From Protopterus annectens (lineage: Eukaryota; Chordata; Ceratodontiformes; Protopteridae), in NCBI RefSeq assembly GCF_019279795.1, contig NC_056739.1, positions 19,084,910 to 19,148,909 of the forward strand: a stretch of 64,000 bases of DNA. The letters are read 5' to 3'. How positions within the stretch are numbered: the first letter of the stretch is position 1; every line of letters begins with the position of its first letter. A model generated the notes under the pieces. It did no database searches. It was not told the origin of the DNA and saw only the letters and a list, made by a program, of their open reading frames with translations. The translations under genes and the position numbers were made by a program. Of the stretch, positions 10,461 through 20,384 are shown piece by piece.

Positions 10461-11900
10461 CCCAGCTACCTGAATCTTGGGCGCCATCATGGAAGGATAT
10501 TCCGAGCACCGCTGAGCCAAAGGATGCTCTACCAATAGATGTAAGATCCAACTTGTAGTGGGAAATAAAGGTATGAGATGAAGCCCAAGTGGCTGCTGCA
10601 CAAATATCATCTAGAGGAATCCTAGCCTTAAAGGCGGCCGAGGTAGAGACTGACCGGGTTGAATGGGCATGTACACCCTCCGGTGCGGGCCTTCCCGAAG
10701 CTTGATAAGCCAATAAGATGCACTGTGAAATCCAGCGAGATAATGAGACTTTAGAAATTGGCTTGCCCAAATTAAATTTAGCAAAGGAAATAAACAACTG
10801 GTCGGATTGCCTATGACCAGCCGTCCTGTTTAGATAAAATCTAAGTTGCCTGTGAACATCTAAGGAATGAAGCTTGTATTCACCCTTGTTTTGATATTTA
10901 GGAAAGAAAACAGGGAGGTTAATGGATTGATTAATGTTTGCTTCAGAGGCTACTTTAGGAAGAAAGGACGGGTTGGTCCTGAGGTATACACGGTCCGGAT
11001 GAAAGACCAAGTAAGGAGGTTTGGCTGATAATGCTTGAAGTTCTGAGACTCTCTTGGCCGAGGTAATGGCTACTAAAAAGGCCGTCTTGAAAGATAAAAA
11101 TTTTAGATCTACCGTAGCCGCTGGTTCGAAGGGGGGAGCGGTCAAGGCCTGGAGGACCAAAGAAAGGTCCCAAGGAGGAACCACTTGCTTTACAGGGGGC
11201 CTGAGAAGGAAAGTACCTTTTAGGAAAATCTTACACAATTTGGCAGACATCAGAGGACTGGAGTCATGACCAATATGATGAGAAATTGCCGCAAGTTGTA
11301 CTTTGACCGTGGAACTGCTGGCACCATCATTAAAAAGAGTGGTTAAGAAGTCAAGCACCAGAGGAAGGGGAACTGTGAAAGGGTTTAGGCCTTGCCGTTC
11401 CGCCCACAAGGAGAACCGTTTCCACTTACTGCGGTAGACTTTCCTAGTGGATGGTTTATGAGCCGCCACCAGGATGGCCTTAACAGGGGACGAAATACCG
11501 GGAGTCCTGATCAGGAGTGGAACTGGAGCAGCCAAGCGGTCAGCTTCAGGTTGTCCAGGTTCGGGGGTGATAAACGGGATGGATGAGATATCAGATCCGG
11601 AATGGGATCTAGAATCCACGGAGGATTCACTGAGTGAGACCTTAGGAAAGGGAACCAGATCTGTTGAGGCCAAAATGGGGCAATGAGATTCATTCTGCAC
11701 CCCAACCGAGAGGCTTTCTGAAGAACTTGGAGCATCAGAGGCAAGGGGGGATAAGCATAAAGAAGACCGGGTGGCCAAGCATGCACCAGAGCGTCTCTTG
11801 GGGTACCTCCGGGAGGAGGTATTAGAGCGAAAAAACTGTCGCACTTGGTGTTTGAGGGAGACACAAAAAGATCGCAACAAGGAGTTCCCCACCGTGCGAA
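10460..11900 (-). CDS. E2 tyrosine recombinase (YR)
   Basis: This is the site-specific recombinase that would join circular DIRS cDNA to the chromosome through a 3'-phosphotyrosine. It forms the C-terminal half of an 860-codon open frame (10411-12993, minus). The first half of that frame overlaps RT/RNase H in another register and may not be YR. Blocks in order are: core-binding 'SKWKRFSLWAERQ', 'GASSSTVKVQLAAIS' and 'PPWDLSLVLQAL'; then the catalytic tetrad region with Arg in AKRVSEL (codon 11050-11052), HSTR with His 10663-10665 and Arg 10654-10656, and the nucleophile in ISHYKLD (Tyr codon 10555-10557). The end extends past the ICR to 10411. There is no stop or shift within the YR part. 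The true start is unknown; DIRS YRs usually overlap RNase H. Probably intact at the sequence level. Confidence 0.82.
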
Positions 11901-13510
11901 GATGCGTTCCGCTATCTGAGTATTGAGAGACCACTCGTAAGGGGTGAGAATGGTGCGACTGAGTTTGTCCGCCAGGATGTTGGACCGACCCGGAATATGC
12001 GTTGCTATGAGAAAGTGGTTGGTGGAGATTGCCCATTCCCACACTCTCATGGCTTCTCGACAAAGAGGGTAAGACCTGGTTCCTCCTTGTTTGTTGATAT
12101 ACCAGACAACAGACATGTTGTCTGATTGAATCGCAATTGTTCCTAAGGGAAGAAAGGCCTGAAGTGCTAGCAACGCTAAGAGCACTGCTCTCATCTCCAG
12201 AACGTTGATATGCAGTAAGGTCTCTGAATCGTTCCACGTGCCTTGGACCGTCCGGCTTGCAAAATGCCCCCCCCACCCGAGGCGGGAGGCGTCCGTGGTC
12301 ACCGTGGCGAGAGGGGGAGAAACACAAAATGGACGGCCTCCGTGGAGATCTTGAGAGTGTAGCCACCACAGGAGGGACCGCTTGCAAGCCTTGCTGATCG
12401 CAATGGGATGATGCATAGGAAGAGCAAGATACGACCACTGAACTAGGAGTGTCCATTGAAGGATGCGCATATTGAACCTGGTGAGAGGAAGAAGCGCTAT
12501 TGCTGCCGCCATGGACCCTAGGGTCCTCAGGACCAACTCCGCCGGAACTGAGCTTGAGTGGAGAATGGCCCGCACCTGGAGTTGCAGATTTTGAATTCTG
12601 TCCGCAGTGAGGAAGGCTCTTAATCTCCTCGTGTCTAACCTGGCACCTATAAAATCTATGAACTGCGTGGGTGCTAGGTTGGATTTTTCTGTGTTTATTG
12701 TGATGCCCAGACGGGGAGCAAGATGGAGAAAGGAGTCTCGCCAATAGTAGTAGATGCCTTGTTGGGGCGGTGAGAAGCCAGTCGTCCAGGTAGGAAAGAC
12801 CTGCACCCCCTGAAGCCTCAGGTGGGCCGCTACCACTGCTAATACTTTGGTGAACACCCTGGGGGCTGTGGTGAGACCAAAGGGAAGGACCCGGAATTGG
12901 TAGTGACTGGCTCCCAGCCGGAAGCGGAGAAACCTCCTGGAGCGCCTGTCCATTAGTATATGGTAGTACGCATCCTTGAGGTCTATGGAGCACATCCAGT
13001 GATTTTCTCCCAGAAGGGGGAGAATAGACTGCAACGTAACCATCCGGAATTTCTCTTTGGGGACTGTCAGGTTCAAGAGTGAAAGGTCTAAAATTGGTCT
13101 TAGATCCCCCGTCTTTTTTGGCACTAAAAAGAACCTGGAGTAGAACCCTGATCCGATCTGGTCAGGGGGGTGGGCTGGATGGCTCTTTTCTTTAGCAGAC
13201 GGCCAATTTCTGCCAAAGCGGCCTTCCACTGACCGGGTGGAACGTCGGGGAGGGACTTCAATTTTGGCATGTGACGGAACGGGATACGGTATCCTCTGGA
13301 TAGGATCTGGAGGACCCAGCGGTCTGTTGTTATGGACTCCCATGCCGCTAGGTGCTCCGAAAATCGTCCCCCGACTGCCTCCAGAGTGGAGCAGTCGGGC
13401 AACCCTTCAGGGCTGCTGCGCGGGCCGTTCAGAGAAGGGTTCTCTGGACCCGAAGTCCCTGGGAGCCCCTCTGCCCCTGGGGCGGCGTCCTCCCTGTCCT
13501 CCTCTGCCAC
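11511..13510 (-). pseudogene. E2 reverse transcriptase-RNase H, nearly open but with active site out of frame
   Basis: RT and RNase H copy the RNA and remove it. The 13124-13510 frame holds the DIRS-type N-terminal region ('LEAVGGRFSEHL..W', 'DRWVLQILSRGYRIPF'), which overlaps the end of Gag. A frameshift near 13165, at a G-run, leads into 11511-13343. That frame has 'FLVPKKTGDLRPILDL', 'CSIDLKDAYYHI', 'LPFGLTTAPRVF', the connection region, and RNase H 'TTDASRLGWGG', 'INVLEMRAV' and 'QSDNMSVVWYINKQGG'. In the middle, about 20 residues are in the wrong register. The YLDD active site sits in the other frame near 12780-12800, because one base is missing near 12792 and about two near 12740. The frame then recovers. 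All RNase H acids remain. Confidence 0.85.
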
Positions 13511-15674
13511 GGAAGGACTGGTTGTCCGGAGCGGGCTGGGATTGCTGCGACTTCCGGAACCACATCTTCTTCTGGCCCTTTTGGTTCCTAGAATAGGGCC
13601 TCTGGGGCACAGAGAAGCGGATTCCGACGGCAGACAGCGTCTTTCCGTCCTTTTCGCTCTGGGTCAAGGTATCGCGAACAGATTTGCCAAAGAGGGCAGA
13701 ACCATCGAAGGGGGTGTTCGCAAATGACGCCTTGAAGGGCTCCGTGAAATCGCAATGACGGAGCCAGGCCTGACGTCTAGTAACTAGGCCTGCCCCTGCA
13801 GCTCTAGCGGCACCTTCCGTAGCGTGGGACAGTAACCGCATAGAGGTATTAGTGACTGACCTAAGAGTGGCCATGCGGGTGGAGTGCAATGCTTTGTCCT
13901 CCTCCGACATGGACTCTGGGGGGTATGCAGCGTATTCTTTCATATGATCGCGCTGCATCCTAATCACATGTGCCAGATAGTTCAGTGCTCTTACTGAAAA
14001 GGTCGCCGAACTAAACATCCACTTCCCCAAGCGGTCCATCATCTGAGACTCCTTGCTCGGGGGATGGACTGAGGGACTCTCCTGAGCAAGTTCCCTCTTG
14101 GTGGCAGCCGCCGTCAACATGGCATCTACCGGAGGCCCCTTACTCCAATGGGCACGGTCAGCCGGGGGACTGAGAATACGGTCGGGCCTTTTCGGGATTG
14201 GCTCCACGGTGTCCGGTTCCTTCCACTCCCTGGTGGTAATGAGGTCCACCAGGGGGTCGGCAGGAGGGGACACCCAAGAGGTAGACGGGCCCGCTTCAAA
14301 TGCCTCCAAGAACACGGACTCGTCCGAGGAAGACTTGGGAGCAGACCACCCCCCCCTTATGCGGAGCATTTCCATGATGTCTACAAATGAGACATCCTCA
14401 GGGGGTGATCTTGGGGAGCCTTCCCCTTCCTCCAAGTCCGTGTCTTCTGTGAGAGACTCAGGGGAGTCAATGTGCCTCCTTTTGCACGTATGTTTGCGGG
14501 GGGCATCCTCCGGGGGGCTGTCAGAGGACTCCTCGCAAACAGTGACCTGTTCCAAAGGAACAACTTGGGGCATAGGAGCGGGCTGTCCCAAGGGCCGGAT
14601 GGTGGAAGCCTGACCCATTGCAGATGGAGCGCGGGACGGAGCCGAAGCAAGCGCCGGGGGTCCGGAGACCCTCAACAGGGCCCTCTCCACTACATCAAAC
14701 GCCGAAGGGGAGCCGACCTCGACCAAAGGATCCGACAATCGGCTCCCCCTCGGATCCGAGGAGTGGATCGGAGCTGGCGCCGAAGCGCTCGGATCCGAGG
14801 GGACAGTGCGCTCCGACACAGACGGCGCCGAAGGAGCACTGATCCCCCCGGATCCGAAGCTCGGATCCGAAGCACTCGAGAGCAGGGTCGGATCTAAAGT
14901 ACCGAGTACTGTCGGCGCCGACCCACCCCAGGATCCTGAGCTGCTCGGCTCCAACTGCTCCGAACCCGGGTAGCGGGTCGGAGAAGGAGCAATAGGTTTA
15001 AAGAAAGGGGTCGTGCTCCCCCACAGAGGGGGGGGGGGAGGCAAGAGCACTCCCATCTGCATCTGGGCCTGGATGAACCTTCTCATCATCCGGTCCAGAT
15101 CAGCGTCTGATAAGCTATAGGTCGATCTCGACGAGGCTACCAAGGTAGGCCTTGAGTGCCTCCTGGATAGCCTCGACGGAGATCGGGTCTCCTCCTCCTC
15201 AGGTCCCGGTGAAAAGCACACGGGTGACCAGAGCCGAGGAGGGGGAGAACCAGCAGACAAGGAGGCCGGAGGAGAAGCCCGCTTGGCAGGCGGGGCCGAA
15301 ACGGTGGTCTCGGCCCGCCGCTTATGGTGCTTCTCCCTCCGGTCCCTCTTTCTAGCTTCCCTCTCCTCTGAACCACTACAGGGAGGTTGAGTCCCAGGAG
15401 GAGGAGGGGGAGCCGGAGTGGAGGTAACTGTAGACACGGTTCCCCCCGAAGGAGCGGAGGTCGGAGCAGAGTCCGGGGACAAAAGTCCCGCCAGGACCAG
15501 CTTAGACCTCCGCTCCTTCAATGCCCTGGGGTTGAACCCTGCACAAATGGAACATCCAGAAGTGAGGTGTTCAACCCCAAGGCATCGAACGCACCGAGTG
15601 TGGCCATCAGCAGGGGAAAGCTTATGGCCACACTCGGAGCACTTCGAAAAAACAGCCTTAGGTTGTTCTGACAT
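13407..15674 (-). CDS. E2 Gag-like protein, open
   Basis: A 755-residue open frame starting at an ATG just inside the leader. Residues about 10-50 form a Cys/His cluster (CxxC, CxxCLG, H, CxxC) like a zinc finger. A long Pro/Ser/Asp-rich middle follows, containing repeated Ser-Asp-Pro and Ser-Ala-Pro. A helical block 'DADLDRMMRRFIQAQM' comes near residue 190. Then come an acidic block ('EDVSFVDIMEMLR', 'DESVFLEAFEAGPSTSWV'), a helical capsid-like part ('PVDAMLTAAATKREL', 'SSATFSVRALNYL', 'AARAAGAGLVTRRQAWL', 'PFDGSALFG') and a C-terminal Arg/Gly-rich tail ('RGRGGQGGRRPRGRG'). Equivalent proteins occur in every DIRS copy here. The role as structural, RNA-binding Gag is inferred from position and composition. 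Its C-terminus overlaps the RT N-terminus. Confidence 0.85.
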   Translation of the reverse strand: MSEQPKAVFSKCSECGHKLSPADGHTRCVRCLGVEHLTSGCSICAGFNPRALKERRSKLVLAGLLSPDSAPTSAPSGGTVSTVTSTPAPPPPPGTQPPCSGSEEREARKRDRREKHHKRRAETTVSAPPAKRASPPASLSAGSPPPRLWSPVCFSPGPEEEETRSPSRLSRRHSRPTLVASSRSTYSLSDADLDRMMRRFIQAQMQMGVLLPPPPPLWGSTTPFFKPIAPSPTRYPGSEQLEPSSSGSWGGSAPTVLGTLDPTLLSSASDPSFGSGGISAPSAPSVSERTVPSDPSASAPAPIHSSDPRGSRLSDPLVEVGSPSAFDVVERALLRVSGPPALASAPSRAPSAMGQASTIRPLGQPAPMPQVVPLEQVTVCEESSDSPPEDAPRKHTCKRRHIDSPESLTEDTDLEEGEGSPRSPPEDVSFVDIMEMLRIRGGWSAPKSSSDESVFLEAFEAGPSTSWVSPPADPLVDLITTREWKEPDTVEPIPKRPDRILSPPADRAHWSKGPPVDAMLTAAATKRELAQESPSVHPPSKESQMMDRLGKWMFSSATFSVRALNYLAHVIRMQRDHMKEYAAYPPESMSEEDKALHSTRMATLRSVTNTSMRLLSHATEGAARAAGAGLVTRRQAWLRHCDFTEPFKASFANTPFDGSALFGKSVRDTLTQSEKDGKTLSAVGIRFSVPQRPYSRNQKGQKKMWFRKSQQSQPAPDNQSFRGRGGQGGRRPRGRGAPRDFGSREPFSERPAQQP

Positions 15675-15929
15675 CCTAAGTGCTTAAAATTTACTTAAAC
15701 TAAGAGTAAAAAGCAAAAGTAAATTAAACACACTCAGGCCCAAACACACACTACGCTACCAGCGAGGGGAGGGAAACTAAGTAAAAATTATTAAATTAAC
15801 TAACAAGTTTAAATATCCAAAAGGGAGCCTAAACTTTCACACAAACTTTCAAAAACAATTAAAATTTAACACTGAAAACTGTTCAAATAACCACGTAGCT
15901 GAAGAGCTCGAGAACACCAATCTGGTCAC

Positions 15930-16092
15930 CAGCGCGGCAAACTAGATCTGAGGTCATGTAGGGAGAGCAGGGCATTATGGGTGAGGGGAGGAGCTGATAG
16001 CTCGGATCCATAGCTGGTAAACCATGCCGGTTCGGATCCAATATCGGATCCATAACCCACAGGTTGCAGACACATGAATCTCCTACTTCAGA
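15930..16092 (-). repeat. E2 right ITR
   Basis: It is the inverted copy of 10088-10275, from 'GGCAAACTAGATCTGAGG' to 'GCAGACACATGAATCTCC' and TACTTCAGATT. It has one difference from the left copy in the GGATCC-GATATC palindrome (GGATCCAATATC). The 15675-15929 stretch before it is an AT-rich non-coding leader. Confidence 0.9.
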
Positions 16093-17701
16093 TTGTTGGT
16101 TTTCCCAGGGATATGCGTTGCTACCAGAAACCGGTGAGAGGAGATCGCCCATTGCCAAAGTCTGAGAGCTTCTCGACACAAGGGGTAGGACTTGGTTCCG
16201 CCCTGTTTGTTGATATACCATACTACAGACATGTTTTCTGTGTGAACTGCAATTGTTCCCAAGGAAAGAAAGTCGTTTAGGGCTTGCAACGTTAAAAGCA
16301 CTGCTCTCATCTCTAAGACATTTATGTGCAGGTGGTATTCGAACGGTTGCCACGTCCCATGAACCATCCTGCCCTGATAATGACCCCCCCACCCGATCAG
16401 GGAGGCGTCCGTAGTGACAGTGGCTACCGGGGCCGGGGATACAAAGGGTCTGCCTTGGTGAATCTGGGGGGAAGTAATCCACCATGAAAGATGATTCCTG
16501 CAAATCTGTGTCACCAGTATTTGGTGACGCATTGGAAGTTGTTGGTAAGACCACTGAGTGAACAACATCCACTGAAGCAGGCGCATGTAGAAGCGGGCCA
16601 GGGGAAGAAGGGTAATGGCCGCAGCCATGAGGCCCAACACCTTTAAAACCATTCTGGCTTGTACTTTTTTGCTGGCTAGGATGATCCTCACGTGACTTTG
16701 TATATCTGAGATTCTTTGGTCTGTGAGGGTTGCTGACATCCGAACAGTGTTTAAGTTTGCGCCTATGAAAGTAATAGACTGGCAGGGCAATAAGGAGGAT
16801 TTTTCGTAGTTGATCGAAATTCCCAATTGAGTGCAAAGATTTATTGTGTAATCCCTGGCTTGAAGAAGTTGATGCCTGGTGGTGGCTGAAAGGAGCCAGT
16901 CGTCGAGATACGGAAACACCTGGAATCCTTGACGTCTCATGTGAGCCGTGACCACTGCCATACATTTGGTGAACACTCTGGGGGCTGTAGTGAGACCAAA
17001 GGGCAGGGCTCTGAATTGGTAATGACTGGACCCCAGCCGGCGGAGAAATCTTCTGGAGCGTCTGTGAATTTTATGTGATAGTACAGCGTCCTGAAGATCT
17101 ATTGAGCACATCCAGTTGTCCTTCTCTAGGAAGGGCAAAATTGACTGAAGTGTGACCATTCGAAATCTTGTCTTTCTCACAGACTTGTTGAGTCTGCTGA
17201 GATCCAATATTGGTCTCCAGTCTCCCGTCTTTTTGGGGACAAAAAGAATCTTGAGTAGATTCCGGGCTCTGAATGGTCTGCTGTAACTGGCTGAATGGCT
17301 CTTTTTTGTAGAAGTTTTAATACTTCTAACTCTGCAACTTCCCTTAGACTGGGTGGTACATCTGGAAGGGAATTTGAGTGAGAGAAGGGACTTTCCTCGA
17401 AAGGAATTTTGTAACCCTTGGATATGATCGACTGTACCCATCTGTCTTGAGTGAGGGAACGCCAGGCTTCTGGGTACAGCGATAGTCTTCCCCCGACTGC
17501 CTCCAAGGATGGACAGTCTGGCAACATCTCAGGGATGCTGAAAGGGCTTGTCAGAGAGAGGCTCTCTGCTTCCCTGGTTCTGTGGACCCCCTCTGCCTCT
17601 AGAGCGGCGTCTGTTATTATTACCCCCTCTGCCTCTAGGGGTAAACTGACCACGTGTATCCGGCGTGACTCCTTGTGATTTGCGGAACCACATCTTTCCA
17701 C
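16093..17701 (-). pseudogene. E1 reverse transcriptase-RNase H, cut by E2
   Basis: The 16083-17441 frame encodes most of RT and RNase H, and 17177-17701 gives the N-terminal region ('CPSLEAVGGRLSLYPEAW', 'DRWVQSIISKGYKIPF') overlapping Gag. Visible blocks are 'VPKKTGDWRPILDLSRL', 'LPFGLTTAPRVFTKCM', the intact active site YLDD followed by WLLSATTRH, 'TTDASLIGWGG', 'INVLEMRAV' and 'MSVVWYINKQGG'. The catalytic 'TDN' of RNase H is changed to 'TEN'. The DAYYHI block is altered by a small deletion. A frameshift joins the two frames near 17200-17250. The protein ends abruptly at 'HIPGKTN', where E2 inserted; the rest of RNase H is at 9619-10087. Confidence 0.82.
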
Positions 17702-20005
17702 CCTTCTGTCCTTTAGGGTAAGGTCTAGAAGGGGTGGAAAAACGGACCCCTACGGCAGAAAGAGTCTTGTCGTCCTGTTCACACCTGGTCAATGTATCCT
17801 TCACTTGAGGGCCAAACAAAGCTGACCCATCAAAGGGAGAATTTGTGAAGGACGCCTTAAAGGGATCTGCAAAATTACAGAGCCGCATCCAGGCTTGGCG
17901 TCTAAGAGCCACCCCTGTACCTGCGGCTCTACTCGCTCCATCTGCTGCATATGATATCAGTCGCATGGAGGAGTTAGCAATAGAATTAAGGATTCCTAGC
18001 TGCGAAGCAATTTTGTCTTGAGCCCCTGCAGCTGTGGGATTCTGTACTACTTCACCTAGTTCCTTAAGGATGTCCCTTTGGAGTCTGGTGAAGTGACATA
18101 AGTAGTTCAGCGAGTGCATAGCAAAGGTCGCTGAAGAGAACATCCGCTTACCATACCTATTCATGGTCCTAGAATCCTTATTAGGAGGATGGACAGGTAC
18201 GGAAGGATCTGCAAGTTCCTTCTTAGTGGCAGCCGCCACCACCATGGCATCAGCAGGGACACCTTTCGTAAGGAATTGCTTTTCCGAAGGGGCAGTAATA
18301 AATTTAGACGGCCTCCTAGGAACTGGCTCTACAAAGTCAGGAGCAGCCCAAGCTTTTTGAGCAATAACCTCCATAAGGGGGTCGAAAGGCGGAGACACCC
18401 AGGAGGTGGAGGGCCGAGATCCAAACGCCTCTAGGTATACCGACTCATCCTCAGAGGGATTTGTGGAGGGCCAGTTTCCCCTCTGTTTTAGGAGTTCTAG
18501 GATGTCTGAAAAAGAGACATCCTCAGAGGGGGATCTTGGGGATCCCTCCGACTCATCTAAGTCGGTATCTGAAGTGATAGACTCAGGGGAGTCTAGGTGT
18601 TTACTCTTACAAATCCTCTTGCGTGGAGGATCTCCTGACTGATCAGGAGAATCCTCGGAAGAGGGGGTTATTCCCAGTGGGGAAACCTGAGGCAGAGGAT
18701 CTCTGGGTCCGGGAGCAAGAGAGATGGCAGAGATCTCGACAGGCACTGTAGAGGGAGGAGCTAAGGGAATAGACTGCTGGCTGAGCCCAGTGGCCAGCAC
18801 ACTCTTCATCACCTCGAAGGCCCCCCTCCCAGGGAGGTCCGAGAGAACCCGTTCCGAAGAAACCGGAACTCCAGGGCCCACTGAAAGGGAAGGCTCCGAG
18901 GCAGATGTCGGAGCAGAGCTCACCAAGGCCGAGGCTCCAAGGGGAAGAGTGGGGTCGGACAAGGGTCCGATGCCACTCACCCCCTCGGAGGAGACCAGGG
19001 AAGCCCGACCACCGAATCCCTCTAAGGAAGGTCTCGAAGAGGAGATAAGAGTAGATGCCAAGGGTGCAGAAGGGGGGGGGGTATCCGCCCCTCAGCCATA
19101 GCAGAAACTATCCCCGAAGACTCCAACTCCAAACTCTGAGGTAGAGTCGAAGGAGGAACTTCAAGAGGGTGTGGACTAATAGTCATCTGTTGAGACGGAC
19201 TATGCAGCATCTGGGCCAGTGCCTGTGATTTCAATAATCTACTGACCACCCTCTCTAAATCATGGTCAGAAAGCCTGGATGACCTAGATGATCGGCTCCG
19301 ATGGCTCCGTTCCGAGAGGAGAGGTGAGGCCGGAGCCGAGAGTATCAGTTCCAAGGAAGAGGACCTGGACCTCTTCCTCGAAGGAACCATCGGAGCCGAA
19401 GAAACCATACATGCAGTCGGAGCCGAGGACTTTTCGGCTCCGACAGAAGGTCTCGATGCATCGGCTCCAGCCGGAGCCGATACAGACATAAAAGTAACGG
19501 TGTCGGAGCCGGTCGGCGCTGACACCGAAGCCTGAGCCACATGGTGGTCGGAGCCAGTCGGAGCCGACACCGATGTGACTGAAACAGTATCGGCACCGAT
19601 AGCCATCGGTGCCGAAGGTTTTTGCAAACCAAGATAGTCTCCAGCCGGAGCCGATCTCGACTCCGAAGGAGTCGGAACCGAGGCCGCAGGCTTGGACACA
19701 GAAGCCTGGGCCTTGGAAGACTTTGAAGTCTTGCTCGGAGCCGATTTAGCCGGAGAGCCCTCCGGTTTAAGAAGACCCCTTAAAATCAATTTATTCCTCC
19801 TCTCCTGCAGGACTCTCTGGCTAAAGGAATGACAAATCGCACAGGAGTCCTGCAGGTGGAGAGGTCCCAGGCAATATAAACAAGAAGTGTGACCGTCTGT
19901 CAGAGACATCTTCTGACAGCACGAGTCACACTTCTTAAAGCCTGAGACCCTCTGCTCTTTGGACATAGTGGACAAACTCAGAACCACACAGTCCCAAACA
20001 AACAA
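17529..20005 (-). pseudogene. E1 Gag-like protein, one frameshift at a G-run
   Basis: Two overlapping frames, 19022-20005 (N-terminal) and 17529-19061 (C-terminal), cover the whole Gag. The N-terminal piece has the Cys/His cluster ('KKCDSCCQKMSLTDGHTSC', 'YCLGPLHLQDSCAIC') and a Ser-Ala-Pro repeat region ('SAPTGSD', 'SAPAGAD') with a Ser/Arg stretch. The C-terminal piece has 'EDVSFSDILELLKQ', 'DESVYLEAFGSRPSTSWV', the helical part ending 'PFDGSALFGPQVKDTL', and an Arg/Gly-rich tail. The shift lies at or near a run of ten G at 19072-19081, so it may be simple slippage. Otherwise the gene is open. Gag role is inferred from position and composition. Confidence 0.83.
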
Positions 20006-20224
20006 CTAAACTATAGTTGAAAAAGTAAAAACCTCAACACACACACACACCCTGACAGGGGGGGATGGGAGGGAAGAAGGCCTGACTAAAAAAATTAAGG
20101 AGGAAGGATAATTTTAGTCAAAAAAGGGCTTAATATAAACTAAAAATGGTAGATATTAAGTTTTAAAGTGAAAAGGAGCTAAAAATAGTTTAATATAAAA
20201 CACTTACCAGGAGCTGGTAAAAGG

Positions 20225-20384
20225 AGGACCTCATCAGCGAAGCGGCAAACGAGATCTGGGTACTTACCGCCTTGCATCATGGGATATGGGGCTGCCTCGA
20301 GCTGGTAAAAGTGACTCTCGAGCTTAGCAAAGTGCCGAGTCGGAGCCAAGGATCGGCCATCAGGCGAGATTGACAACTTAACAT
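20225..20384 (-). repeat. E1 right ITR
   Basis: It is the inverted copy of 8105-8290, from 'GCGGCAAACGAGATCTGGG' to 'GGCGAGATTGACAACTTAA'. It lacks about 30 bases of the block between the GAGCC word and the GCGAGAT block that the left copy has. The 20006-20224 stretch before it is a non-coding leader with a short CA repeat near 20038-20051. Confidence 0.85.

Larger units (their letters stand above)
10088..16092 (-). mobile_element. DIRS-type retrotransposon E2 (complete, inserted in E1)
   Basis: This is the best-resolved complete element: left ITR 10088-10275, ICR 10355-10460, YR, RT/RNase H, a fully open Gag, and right ITR 15930-16092, 6.0 kb in all. It lies inside the RNase H region of E1. 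E1 coding reads up to 'HIPGKTN' on one side and resumes with 'ADRLSRAILMPHEW' on the other. The left flank reads AAAATT before the element and the right flank ATTGTTGG after it, so a short ATT is shared and there is no longer target duplication. Base composition is more GC- and CpG-rich than its surroundings, consistent with youth. Confidence 0.92.
8105..20384 (-). mobile_element. DIRS-type retrotransposon E1 (split by E2)
   Basis: E1 is inserted in the YR gene of D2. Left ITR 8105-8290, ICR 8478-8580, YR 8596-10087, then E2 (10088-16092), then RNase H/RT (16093-17640), Gag (17529-20005) and right ITR (20225-20384). Without E2 its length is about 6.3 kb. Its reading frames are long with few lesions, so it is much younger than D2. 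D2 coding sequence resumes right after 20384 with no visible target duplication, as expected for YR-mediated insertion. Confidence 0.88.

Noticed and set aside
13237..13727. Plus-strand frames of 119 and 131 codons opposite E2 Gag and RT
   Set aside because: They are shadows of the GC-rich minus-strand genes. No recognisable domain, and no counterpart conserved in other copies.
14098..14613. 171-codon plus-strand frame opposite E2 Gag
   Set aside because: It mirrors the Gag acidic block (antisense of EDVSFVDIM and DESVFLEAF). The other copies show the same antisense text only where the sense strand is conserved.
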